Positions 1-5,402 of a stretch of 7,543 bases of DNA are shown one piece after another. The notes below the pieces were generated by a model. It did no database searches. It was not told the DNA's origin and was given only the letters and a program-made list of their open reading frames with translations. The stretch is taken from the NCBI GenBank assembly GCA_964449845.1, contig CAYVES010000119.1, positions 1 through 7,543 of the forward strand, written 5' to 3'. The DNA is from SOKG01 sp964449845. GTDB lineage: Bacteria > Chloroflexota > Dehalococcoidia > SZUA-161. Numbering within the stretch: position 1 is the stretch's first letter; each line of letters opens with the position of its first letter. The position numbers and the translations under genes are program-made.

Positions 1-83
1 GCCTGACTGGCTCGTCTCAATACCTGGAAGCTACGGTGCTTACACTTGATAAGTGCCGGAAAGAGCGTGCCGGCCGCAAACGG

Positions 84-158
84 CGCGGGGTGGAGCAGTG
101 GCAGCTCGTCGGGCTCATAACCCGAAGGTCGTTGGTTCGAATCCAACTCCCGCTACCA
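84..158 (+). tRNA. Initiator tRNA-fMet, anticodon CAT, CCA encoded
   Basis: The full cloverleaf can be read. The acceptor strands are 84-90 (CGCGGGG) and 148-154 (TCCCGCT), the D stem is GAGC/GCTC, the anticodon stem is 109-113/121-125, the anticodon CAT is at 116-118, the T arm is 131-147 (GTTGG, TTCGAAT, CCAAC), and the CCA end is encoded at 156-158. Two features mark it as the initiator rather than elongator Met tRNA: the first acceptor pair is a C-T mismatch (1:72), and the anticodon stem ends in three G:C pairs (GGG/CCC). The D loop is only 7 nt and the last acceptor pair is G-U. No convincing promoter is visible in the 83 bases upstream, so it may be transcribed from outside the window. 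Confidence 0.96.
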
Positions 159-171
159 TGAAATCAAACGT

Positions 172-205
172 GAATTGCCCCTGGCCCATGGGCCAGGGGC
201 AATTC
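172..205 (+). terminator. Perfect 34-bp palindrome after tRNA-fMet, probable terminator
   Basis: The sequence equals its own reverse complement over 34 bases, with the centre between 188 and 189 (GGCCCATGGGCC in the middle). It starts 13 bases after the CCA end of the tRNA. As RNA it would fold into a very stable hairpin. Only a weak run (CTTTGC) follows, so an intrinsic terminator or a 3'-processing signal for the tRNA is likely but not certain. A dispersed palindromic repeat or a protein site are alternatives. Confidence 0.6.
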
Positions 206-415
206 TTTGCTAGCATTCCGCTTACCAGTTCCGTCTTGCTAATTACCATTTCTTGTACTTTTGATAAGCCTTGCCTAACCCCAAGGCAGAACTCAAAAAT
301 ACGCACTGCTATCTTAGCAGCCCCTGTCTCTTAATCGGTACCTGAGTCACAGGAAATAGGTTCAAAAATTGGAGGAAAAGTTAACTAAAGTCTAATGTAC
401 GGCTGACAAGAATGC
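206..415. other. AT-rich spacer with short hairpins, no gene seen
   Basis: No open frame with a credible start and ribosome site was found on either strand. Small inverted repeats are present (GCCTTG/CAAGGC near 269-286, CTGCT/AGCAG near 306-320). The motif GGTACCTGAGT at 337-347 recurs inverted at 822-832. GGAGGAAAAG near 371-380 resembles a ribosome site but no ATG, GTG or TTG frame of useful length follows it. Confidence 0.5.
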
Positions 416-444
416 TTGACAAGTAGTACTAAAGTATTTATACT
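416..444 (+). promoter_or_regulatory. Strong sigma70-type promoter
   Basis: The -35 box TTGACA (416-421) is perfect, the spacer is 17 bases, and the -10 box is TATACT (439-444), which differs from consensus by one base. Transcription would begin near 451 and run through the small membrane protein gene to the terminator at 897-930. An upstream near-copy, CTGACAAG (403-410), repeats the -35 surroundings. Confidence 0.75.
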
Positions 445-450
445 TCCGTC

Positions 451-655
451 CATCGCCGTACTATATAGCCCATGGTACGAACGATGCGATACTTCCTTTC
501 TAAGGGCCGGGGTAACCTCGCCTAAGAGTTTAGGCGCAACGACTGTTAGCTCACTCACTACAAAGCCCTCATGTAATCGCAAAGAAGGCAGATAAAGAGA
601 CAAATAAAAGGGTTTTGCGAAGTCTTGGGCAACAACCCTGTGAGGTAACTAGTTC
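451..655 (+). promoter_or_regulatory. Structured 5' leader of the small membrane protein gene
   Basis: About 205 bases separate the predicted transcription start from the ATG at 656, long for a 49-codon gene. Three hairpins are visible: CGTAC/GTACG (457-461/475-479), CGCCTAA/TTAGGCG with a 4-base loop (519-525/530-536), and a bulged 10-bp stem (609-618/629-639) that ends two bases before the GAGGT ribosome site at 642-646. No known riboswitch consensus was recognised. A cis-regulatory role is inferred only from length and structure. Confidence 0.4.
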
Positions 656-805
656 ATGATAATAGCCGGGCTCATTTTTCTTACGCTTGCGATCGCTGGT
701 GTAGGAATGGCTGCTACGGTTCCTGTGCTTCTGAGTATCATCGTAGGCACGTTAGTGGTAGTTGCTACGGCATTGGCCGCAGCGGCTCTTATTTTTATGG
801 TATAG
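656..805 (+). CDS. Small hydrophobic membrane protein, 49 aa, unknown
   Basis: The frame starts with ATG 656 and ends with TAG 803-805. A ribosome site GAGGT (642-646) lies 9 bases upstream, and a near-consensus promoter (416-444) and an intrinsic terminator (897-930) bracket it, which makes a real gene more likely than a chance frame. The product has almost no charged residues and reads as two membrane segments, about residues 2-21 and 24-48, with a Pro at 23 between them (ATVPVLLS). There is no Cys, no basic tail and no signal cleavage motif. I do not recognise a family. Possible roles include a type I toxin-like peptide, a small membrane regulator or a holin-like protein, and none is supported by a specific motif. 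No antitoxin RNA was identified opposite it. Confidence 0.55.
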   Translation: MIIAGLIFLTLAIAGVGMAATVPVLLSIIVGTLVVVATALAAAALIFMV

Positions 806-896
806 CCGAGTGTGCGGATTTACTCAGGTACCTAACCGTAGTGAAAACCCTATGTTCTCAGCATAACTAGGGTGTCGCCACCAAGCAAGCCGAAAG

Positions 897-930
897 GCAG
901 GACGCCCCAATGGTCATTGTCCTGCTTTTT
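897..930 (+). terminator. Rho-independent terminator of the mini-protein unit
   Basis: A 7-bp stem GCAGGAC/GTCCTGC (897-903/919-925) is followed directly by TTTTT (926-930) and then CT. The loop carries an extra AATG/CATT pairing (908-911/914-917), so the hairpin can extend with a small bulge. It lies 91 bases after the stop codon of the 49-aa gene. Confidence 0.8.
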
Positions 931-1264
931 CTATTTGACTCGATTCTCCAGGGGAAGCTGAGGTATAGTCCAACGATGGTGAAGGTTTGCCAGGTTGCTC
1001 GCCGACTTTTTCAATCGAGCGGGCTGCCGTGAGCAACAAGAGTGCCAAAAGATTCAAGGGATTCATAGAGAGTATTCCCTCAGTGCTTGCGGTGGCTGAT
1101 AACTCAGCATATGCTCTTCGAGCATACGCCCCTTCAATTTAGGACAATCGCCTTTCTATGCTCCCCACCTCCGCACAGCCTTCTGCGCTTCGCACATTGG
1201 TCTCGCCGCCTTGCCTTACTCAACACCAGTAATTATTCGGGAGGAAAGGGTAGGATTTGGTATC
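931..1264 (+). other. Gene-free stretch with tandem hairpins
   Basis: No credible coding frame is present; the open frame near 1087-1284 has no ribosome site and runs through the next promoter. Inverted repeats are GTTGCTC/GAGCAAC (994-1000/1031-1037), GCTGA/TCAGC (1095-1099/1104-1108) and TATGCTC/GAGCATA with a 3-base loop (1110-1116/1120-1126). The last two are adjacent stem-loops. No matching promoter or known RNA class (6S, SRP, RNase P, tmRNA) was recognised. Confidence 0.4.
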
Positions 1265-1293
1265 TTGACGGTGTAGCGGTATGATGCTAGTAT
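1265..1293 (+). promoter_or_regulatory. Sigma70-type promoter of the candidate small RNA
   Basis: TTGACG (1265-1270) and TAGTAT (1288-1293) are separated by exactly 17 bases. Each box differs from consensus by one base. The start site would be near 1300, only about 45 bases before the terminator stem, which leaves no room for an ORF. Confidence 0.7.
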
Positions 1294-1299
1294 GGCTCG

Positions 1300-1388
1300 T
1301 CTTTCCAGAGACTAGTCACTTCCAGAGTCTAGTCTCTCCTAGGTGAAGCCCACTCGTTCACGGCAGGCACCGAGTGGGCTTTTCTTTG
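1300..1388 (+). ncRNA. Candidate small RNA of about 90 nt
   Basis: The unit runs from the predicted start of the 1265-1293 promoter to the end of a strong intrinsic terminator. It has no start codon with a useful frame. The RNA would hold a 5' hairpin with a 9-bp perfect stem AGAGACTAG/CTAGTCTCT (1307-1315/1329-1337) and a 13-base loop, a short linker, then the terminator hairpin. Loop bases 1316-1321 (TCACTT) can pair with linker bases 1341-1346 (AGGTGA), allowing a pseudoknot or hiding an SD-like AGGTGA. Positions 1303-1319 and 1320-1336 are also near-identical 17-base tandem direct repeats (15 of 17). It could be a trans-acting RNA, a short attenuated leader, or an orphan promoter-terminator pair. 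Evidence is structural only. Confidence 0.5.
1346..1388 (+). terminator. Strong Rho-independent terminator
   Basis: A perfect 11-bp stem AAGCCCACTCG/CGAGTGGGCTT (1346-1356/1371-1381) with a 14-base loop is followed by a T-rich tail (TTTTCTTT, through 1387). On the minus strand the same stem lacks a T tail, so it mainly serves plus-strand transcription. Confidence 0.88.
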
Positions 1389-1461
1389 GGCCGCCCAGTG
1401 ATAGTGCGCCGTACCGGGCGCCGCCGTTTGTTTGGCGGAACCCTCGCATTAGCCCTTGAGT

Positions 1462-2323
1462 TCATGGCAGTGGATTTGTGGGATTGCGTTCCTTGAGGAT
1501 GTCTTCCAGCCTCATCTGCACCAGAGGTCTAACTAGGTCGGGGTCGGTGAGGATATAGAACTTCTCCTCCCTGATAGCGTTGAAGACGCAGTCGGCTACC
1601 TGCTGGCAGGATATCCCCGCCTGCACCGCTTCACGCACCAATTTCTCCACTTCCTGATACTCGGGGCTCATCTTTATTCTCATTTCCTCTGCAGGGTCAT
1701 TGCGCAGTTCGGCTGGGCGGTTTCTCTCAGCCTCTATGAGTTGAGTGTTGACCCACATCGGGCAGAGAACGGAGACCTTGATTTTGGCACCTCTCAGCGC
1801 CAGCTCATGGCATAGCGTCTCGGATAGGGTCACTATGCCGTGCTTGGTCACCTTGTAGGTCCCCCAGGTGGGGACTGGATATCAACCCCAGCGCGGAGGC
1901 TGTGTTGACAATGTGGCACTCGGTATCTTGCTCAAGCATGACGGGGACAAAGACCCCGACGCCGTGAATAATCCCCCACAGATTCACGCGTATGACCCAT
2001 TCCCAATCAGCCAGGGTGCTTTCCCAGATGGAGCCGCCCGCACCGACGCCGGCGTTGTTGCAGAGCAGGTGTACCGCCCCGAAGGCATGAAGCGTCCTCT
2101 GCCTCAGCGCCTCGACATCGCTGGCCTTTGAAACATCGGTCAGTACAGCCAGCACAGATGCTCCCGCGGCTTTCATCTCCTTCTCGGTCTGGGTCAGGGC
2201 TTTTTCCTCGATGTCAGCCAGAACAACCTTCATGCCCTCCTGGGCACAACGTTGGGCTATGCCGCGTCCTATACCGCTGGCCGCGCCAGTGATAAGCGCC
2301 ACTTTATCCTTGAACTCCTTCAC
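1462..2323 (-). pseudogene. Short-chain dehydrogenase/reductase, frameshifted
   Basis: The two frames together encode a classical SDR oxidoreductase of about 286 residues. Translation starts at GTG 2323-2321, with AGGAGG (2334-2329) five bases upstream. The first part shows the cofactor motif TGAASGIG (12-19), an acidic Asp37 after strand 2 that suggests NAD(H), NNAG (89-92), catalytic Asn114 and catalytic Ser143. The frame then shifts at the five-C run 1861-1865 (GGGGG on the coding strand). If one base is removed the protein continues as L-G-T-Y-K-V-T-K, restoring the YxxxK pair (Tyr156, Lys160) and a normal C-terminal half ending at TGA 1464-1462. Without repair the first frame ends after 172 residues and lacks Tyr and Lys, so it would be inactive. 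Either a genuine disruption or a homopolymer sequencing error is possible. The substrate cannot be assigned. The gene has its own promoter (2383-2411). Confidence 0.88.
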
Positions 2324-2382
2324 ATTTTCCTCCTACCCCGTCAAGCACCATCGCTCAGGGGTTGTTAAAGACCCCTTGCGGT

Positions 2383-2411
2383 AGTATAAATATCGCAGGT
2401 GGATATCACAA
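2383..2411 (-). promoter_or_regulatory. Promoter of the SDR gene
   Basis: Read on the minus strand, TTGTGA (2411-2406) and TATACT (2388-2383) are separated by 17 bases. The -10 is one base from consensus and the -35 matches 4 of 6. The start would be near 2376, about 53 bases before the GTG. The leader begins with a 6-bp hairpin AGGGGT/ACCCCT (2357-2362/2371-2376) that could be regulatory. Confidence 0.55.
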
Positions 2412-2435
2412 GCTAGGCCGTAGAAAGAAAACCCT

Positions 2436-2451
2436 CCCCCCCCCTTTTTTT
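2436..2451. repeat. Homopolymer run, nine C then seven T
   Basis: Positions 2436-2444 are all C and 2445-2451 all T, preceded by CCCT. The stretch is intergenic, upstream of the SDR promoter. Run length is a likely site of sequencing or assembly error, and of slippage in the living cell. Confidence 0.8.
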
Positions 2452-2480
2452 GGCCGCGGGTTGCCCGCCACTCCAATATG

Positions 2481-2557
2481 TTGTAATCTATTTGTAAGCT
2501 CTGTGTAAGCTCGTTGTTATTTTCTTAATGGGTTTGTAATCCTGTGGGGCGTATCAT
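2481..2557 (+). promoter_or_regulatory. 11-bp-phased TTGTAA repeat array and promoter region
   Basis: TTGTAA or close variants begin at 2481, 2492, 2503 (GTGTAA) and 2514 (TTGTTA), each exactly 11 bases apart. A further exact TTGTAA lies at 2534-2539. The middle two units share TGTAAGCTC. A -10-like TATCAT lies at 2552-2557, with no good -35 at 17 bases (TGGGTT). Tandem 11-bp direct repeats just upstream of a -10 are the usual arrangement for OmpR/PhoB-family response regulators such as the PhoB pho box. The array lies upstream of the 64-residue gene, so that gene is probably an activated target. The identity of the regulator is not visible. Confidence 0.55.
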
Positions 2558-2623
2558 TGTTCGCTTGCATACGAATCAGCAGGGCATCCCAAAGAGAGAG
2601 GCTAACGCCATACAGGAGGTGAC

Positions 2624-2818
2624 ATGAGCAACAGCGAAGCGACGCTCCGGGTCACGCTGGCGCTTGATGAAAAGTGGGCCAGCCACCTGACCAGGGAGGA
2701 GTTGGCAGAATACATCAGGGAGAGGTTGAACAGCAGCCTGGGGTTCAGGGGGCAGGTCAAGAGGTTCAGGTTACTCGGTGACAAAGCTCGAAGGGAGCAT
2801 ACTGCTCGGGCTGCTTGA
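2624..2818 (+). CDS. Small soluble protein, 64 aa, unknown
   Basis: ATG 2624 is preceded by AGGAGGTGA (2614-2622), a full match to the 16S anti-SD sequence at a close spacing, which strongly supports this start. The stop is TGA 2816-2818. The product is hydrophilic with no Cys, signal peptide or membrane segment. It has a strand-like start (TLRVTLAL, about 7-14), then an acidic-basic helix (about 23-36, REELAEYIRERL) and a basic tail rich in Lys and Arg (about 46-62). The shape would fit a small nucleic-acid or partner-binding protein, but no family was recognised. It faces the AOR gene tail to tail with only 37 bases between the stops and no clear terminator there. The phased repeat array upstream suggests signal-dependent expression. 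Confidence 0.7.
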   Translation: MSNSEATLRVTLALDEKWASHLTREELAEYIRERLNSSLGFRGQVKRFRLLGDKARREHTARAA

Positions 2819-2855
2819 CAGGATTTCCGTCCGCTTCTGGGTTTTTGTTGCAAAG

Positions 2856-4685
2856 CTAATCCTCAAACTTACTTTCCACCCCGGCGGGTGGAATGCCGTC
2901 TTCGTCCCAGCCGCGTTTTCGATAGTATAGCGAAAGAAGCCGCTGGAAAGCCTCGCGGTCGAGCACCTTGCCCGCATTCGGACCAGTGAGGGGGGGATTG
3001 GCCCAGACCTTGTAGGGAAGGCTATCGTCTTTGCGACTCATGCCAAGGCGGGCGTTTATCAGGCGTGTCAGGTCGTAGACGTCGTTGGAGAGCTCCAGAA
3101 GCTCCTCGAGAGATGCTTCCTTCCCGGTTACATATCTATAGAACTTCTCATAGTGGCGTTCACTCAGCCCCAGTTCGATCCAGGGCAGACGGCAAACACC
3201 GAGCATATCAAACAGCGGCCGTAGTTTCTGGTGATAGATCACGATGTCAACCTTCTCTTCGTCGGACCAATTCTGACCCTCTTCCATTTCCCTGGCGATG
3301 GTCCACGCACGAGTGTGATGTGCGCCTATGTCTGAGGTAGCATACGCCAGCCCCATCGAAGCGCCGGCGCGGCTGTCGTAGGCCGACTGCTCGAGGCCCT
3401 TGACCTGGAGGACGATCTTGTCCATTTCGGGCCACTTCTCAATAATGCGGCGAGAGCCATTGGCGAGAGTATCACCGATGCCCTGCCGATAAGCGATTTT
3501 TCTTATCAATTCCAAAATCGCATCCTCATCTCCCCAGGTGATCTCCCCGCCATCGAGGTCGGCGAGAGACAATATCCCCTTCTCATACCCCTCTATTACG
3601 GCTCCCACGATGTTGCCCGTGGAAATCGTATCTATCCCCAGCTCATCACACAGCCGGTTTGCCGAGAGTATGGCAGCGAAGTTGTCGATCCCCAGGTTCG
3701 ATCCCAGCATGGCGCACGATTCATATTCCGGCCCTTCGACTACCGTGCCTGTGTATTTCCCGTTCTTCACCAGGCAAATATTGCCGCAACACATGGGACA
3801 CAGGAAACACGCGCTATCACCTATCTTGTAGTGATCGAGCATCGTCGCGCCGTTGATCTGGTTGTGCTTGGCAAAAACACTGTCCTTGAAATTGTAAGCC
3901 GGCAGAATCCCCTTCTCGTTGGCGTACTCAATGACGTTCATCAGGCCTTCCTGCTGCCACATTGTGAAATACTTGTGTTCCTCCATATATTTGTAAGCGC
4001 TGTCAGCCTCCGCCATCAGCCTGATCACGTCGTAGACTGGAATATCCTTGTGGCCGCGCACTACAATTCCCTTGAGGTTCTTTGATCCCATGATCGCGCC
4101 TACCCCAGTCCTTCCCGCATTGCGGCCCCAGTCGGCGTTGACGCAGGCGAACTTCACCATGTTCTCCCCTGCCACGCCGATGGTAGCAACGTGGACAGCA
4201 TAGGTACCCAGCCGCTCTTTGATCATTCCTTCTGCTTCCAAACAGCTTCTCCCTTTCAGCTCAGGCATGGGAAGGATCGTCGTTTCACTGTTGTCGATGA
4301 AGAGGACAGACAATTGCGGCGCCCTGCCGGTAATGGAGAGAACATCGATTCCCGTCTGCCGGAGTTCGACACCGAAGGTACCGCCCATGGAGGAGTCACC
4401 ATAGATGCCAGTAGCGGGTGAGATGGCAACAAAGGAGCTCTTTCCCGATGAGGGCAGGTAAGCCCCGGTCAGAGGTCCCGGTGCGACAACCAGGAGATTC
4501 TCCGTGCCGAGGGGATCCATCTTGAAACCGTGCCTCTTCAGATTGTCCCAGACCAGTTTCGCGCCAAAGCCACGCCCCCCGATGTACTTTTCGATGAAGA
4601 GGTCCGAGAGGTCCCAGCGCTCGGCACTGCCGCTGGTAAGATCGACATGCAAGTGTTTCTTGAAGTATCCGCTCTTTATGCTCAT
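2856..4685 (-). CDS. aor: Aldehyde:ferredoxin oxidoreductase, tungsten subunit
   Basis: The 609-residue product matches the AOR family in length (about 600-650) and motifs. The family uses a tungsten (or molybdenum) bis-pterin cofactor and one [4Fe-4S] cluster to oxidise aldehydes to acids with ferredoxin as acceptor, in the cytoplasm. Seen here: an N-terminal GGRGFGAKL (36-44), SSGKSSFVAISP (79-90), NAGRTGVGAIMGSKNLKG (189-206), the cluster ligands C293, C296 and C300 (CxxCxxxC) with C498 in DMLGVC, two DxxG pterin-contact motifs (347-350 and 493-496), the EGPEYE acidic motif (317-322), and GAHH (454-457) near the active site. Extra cysteines C299 and C304 lie beside the cluster motif. The ATG overlaps the stop of the upstream ferredoxin gene (ATGA), so the two are translationally coupled. 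The FeS partner resembles AorAB- and BamBC-type complexes, so a benzoyl-CoA-reductase-like or other acid/aldehyde role cannot be excluded; the substrate is unknown. Confidence 0.95.
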   Translation of the reverse strand: MSIKSGYFKKHLHVDLTSGSAERWDLSDLFIEKYIGGRGFGAKLVWDNLKRHGFKMDPLGTENLLVVAPGPLTGAYLPSSGKSSFVAISPATGIYGDSSMGGTFGVELRQTGIDVLSITGRAPQLSVLFIDNSETTILPMPELKGRSCLEAEGMIKERLGTYAVHVATIGVAGENMVKFACVNADWGRNAGRTGVGAIMGSKNLKGIVVRGHKDIPVYDVIRLMAEADSAYKYMEEHKYFTMWQQEGLMNVIEYANEKGILPAYNFKDSVFAKHNQINGATMLDHYKIGDSACFLCPMCCGNICLVKNGKYTGTVVEGPEYESCAMLGSNLGIDNFAAILSANRLCDELGIDTISTGNIVGAVIEGYEKGILSLADLDGGEITWGDEDAILELIRKIAYRQGIGDTLANGSRRIIEKWPEMDKIVLQVKGLEQSAYDSRAGASMGLAYATSDIGAHHTRAWTIAREMEEGQNWSDEEKVDIVIYHQKLRPLFDMLGVCRLPWIELGLSERHYEKFYRYVTGKEASLEELLELSNDVYDLTRLINARLGMSRKDDSLPYKVWANPPLTGPNAGKVLDREAFQRLLSLYYRKRGWDEDGIPPAGVESKFED

Positions 4686-5215
4686 AGCTCTTCCTTCCCT
4701 ATCTCGGCGTAGTGGATGACCTTCCTTTCGCCCTTCTCGTAGAACTCAATTTCTTTCATCTGGGTATAGCTCAAGACATTGCCCAGGCGCTTGGATTCAC
4801 CCAGGGCAGCCTCCGGTATGAGCCTGAGCGCTCCCTTAGGACATTTCTTGACGCACTCCGGGTCTCCTCCGCACATATCACATATGATGGGCAGGTCACA
4901 ATCTTCATGTGCGTATATCGCTCCGAAAGGACATGCTTCCACGCATTTAAAACAGGAAATGCAGTTCTCATGGTCCAAGTGCACGACGCCCTCAATCCAT
5001 TGCAAGGCGTCAACAGGACATACTTGCGCACACGCTGGCACCTTACACTGGCTGCACACAATCGGCATCCTCACCACCGGATGAGGGTATGTGACGAGTA
5101 CCCTTATCGCCGCCTTCTTTGGGTTGTTCACTCCAAAATGTTTGATGGCACATACAAGCTCACAGATGCCGCAACCGGAACACAGTTCCGGGATTACCGT
5201 CAGTTTTCTCAACAT
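4682..5215 (-). CDS. Four-cluster [4Fe-4S] ferredoxin subunit of the AOR complex
   Basis: The chosen start is ATG 5215-5213, preceded by GGAGGG (5228-5223) seven bases upstream. An earlier in-frame start at 5296 would add 27 residues unlike the family and overlap leader hairpins. The 177-residue protein has the HycB/DmsB/AorA-type four-cluster pattern: CxxCxxCxxxC (C12, C15, C18, C22), CxxCxxxxCxxxCP (C54, C57, C62, C66), CxxCxxCxxxCP (C85, C88, C91, C95) and CxxCx5CxxxCP (C112, C115, C121, C125), sixteen ligands for four clusters. C106 is extra. There is no signal peptide or Tat motif, so it should be cytoplasmic. It precedes and overlaps the tungsten subunit gene and should wire electrons from the active site to soluble ferredoxin or another acceptor. 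The final 45 or so residues are charged and lack cysteines; they may form the subunit contact. Confidence 0.92.
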   Translation of the reverse strand: MLRKLTVIPELCSGCGICELVCAIKHFGVNNPKKAAIRVLVTYPHPVVRMPIVCSQCKVPACAQVCPVDALQWIEGVVHLDHENCISCFKCVEACPFGAIYAHEDCDLPIICDMCGGDPECVKKCPKGALRLIPEAALGESKRLGNVLSYTQMKEIEFYEKGERKVIHYAEIGKEEL

Positions 5216-5366
5216 CAGACGACCCTCCGCAAGATTTGCGAAAATCGTTATCCTAGACCATGTATCAGAAGGCAGTGGCCTTGAAATCGCAGCCAAGGGT
5301 GCTCCCTTTCAGCTACAATCCAGCAAACATCGCCTTGCACCAGAAAAGTCCCTGAAAGGTGACACC
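5216..5366 (-). promoter_or_regulatory. Structured leader of the tungsten-enzyme operon
   Basis: About 150 bases lie between the predicted start (near 5367) and the ferredoxin ATG. Hairpins read on the minus strand are CTTTCAG/CTGAAAG (5358-5352/5312-5306), AAGGG-AGCA-CCCTT (5308-5295), AAGGC-CACT-GCCTT (5282-5269) and CGCAA-ATC-TTGCG (5240-5228). The first two stems share 5306-5308, so they compete for these bases. The last stem abuts and partly includes the GGAGGG ribosome site. This looks like a translation-controlling leader. A cofactor-sensing (Moco/Tuco-like) riboswitch is plausible from gene content, but I could not match a consensus. Confidence 0.45.
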
Positions 5367-5373
5367 AGTGAGC

Positions 5374-5402
5374 AGAATATCTGGTAGAGGCAACATTGTC
5401 AA
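5374..5402 (-). promoter_or_regulatory. Strong promoter of the ferredoxin-AOR operon
   Basis: On the minus strand TTGACA (5402-5397) is followed, after exactly 17 bases, by TATTCT (5379-5374). The -35 is perfect and the -10 matches 4 of 6. Start predicted near 5367. Confidence 0.72.

Noticed and set aside
115..306. Open frame of 63 codons on the minus strand ending VGFEPTTFGL
   Set aside because: GFEPTT is the familiar artefact of translating a tRNA antisense; no ribosome site.
53..334. Open frame of 93 codons on the plus strand across the tRNA
   Set aside because: Its sequence (VVGSNPTPAT) is the translation of the tRNA T arm and the palindrome; it has no ribosome site.
385..603. Minus-strand open frame of 72 codons
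   Set aside because: It lies antisense in the leader of the mini-protein unit, over a strong plus-strand promoter, and has no ribosome site.
871..912. Resemblance to a c-di-GMP-I (GEMM) riboswitch: AAGCAAGCC, GAAA, GGCAGGACGC
   Set aside because: The order of short motifs is suggestive, but the conserved AAAGC after GACGC and the third helix are missing, the stretch overlaps the terminator stem, and no gene follows. A covariance search would settle it.
1087..1284. Plus-strand open frame of 65 codons
   Set aside because: No ribosome site; it runs through hairpins and over the -35 of the next promoter.
1303..1336. Two tandem 17-base repeats as a CRISPR fragment
   Set aside because: The copies are directly adjacent with no spacer, and the repeat is explained by the hairpin of the candidate small RNA.
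84..1461. Genomic island integrated at the tRNA
   Set aside because: No integrase and no second copy of the tRNA 3' end is visible in the window; gene-poor content alone is not enough.
4712..5284. Plus-strand open frame of 190 codons
   Set aside because: Antisense shadow of the ferredoxin gene, which carries all sixteen cluster cysteines.
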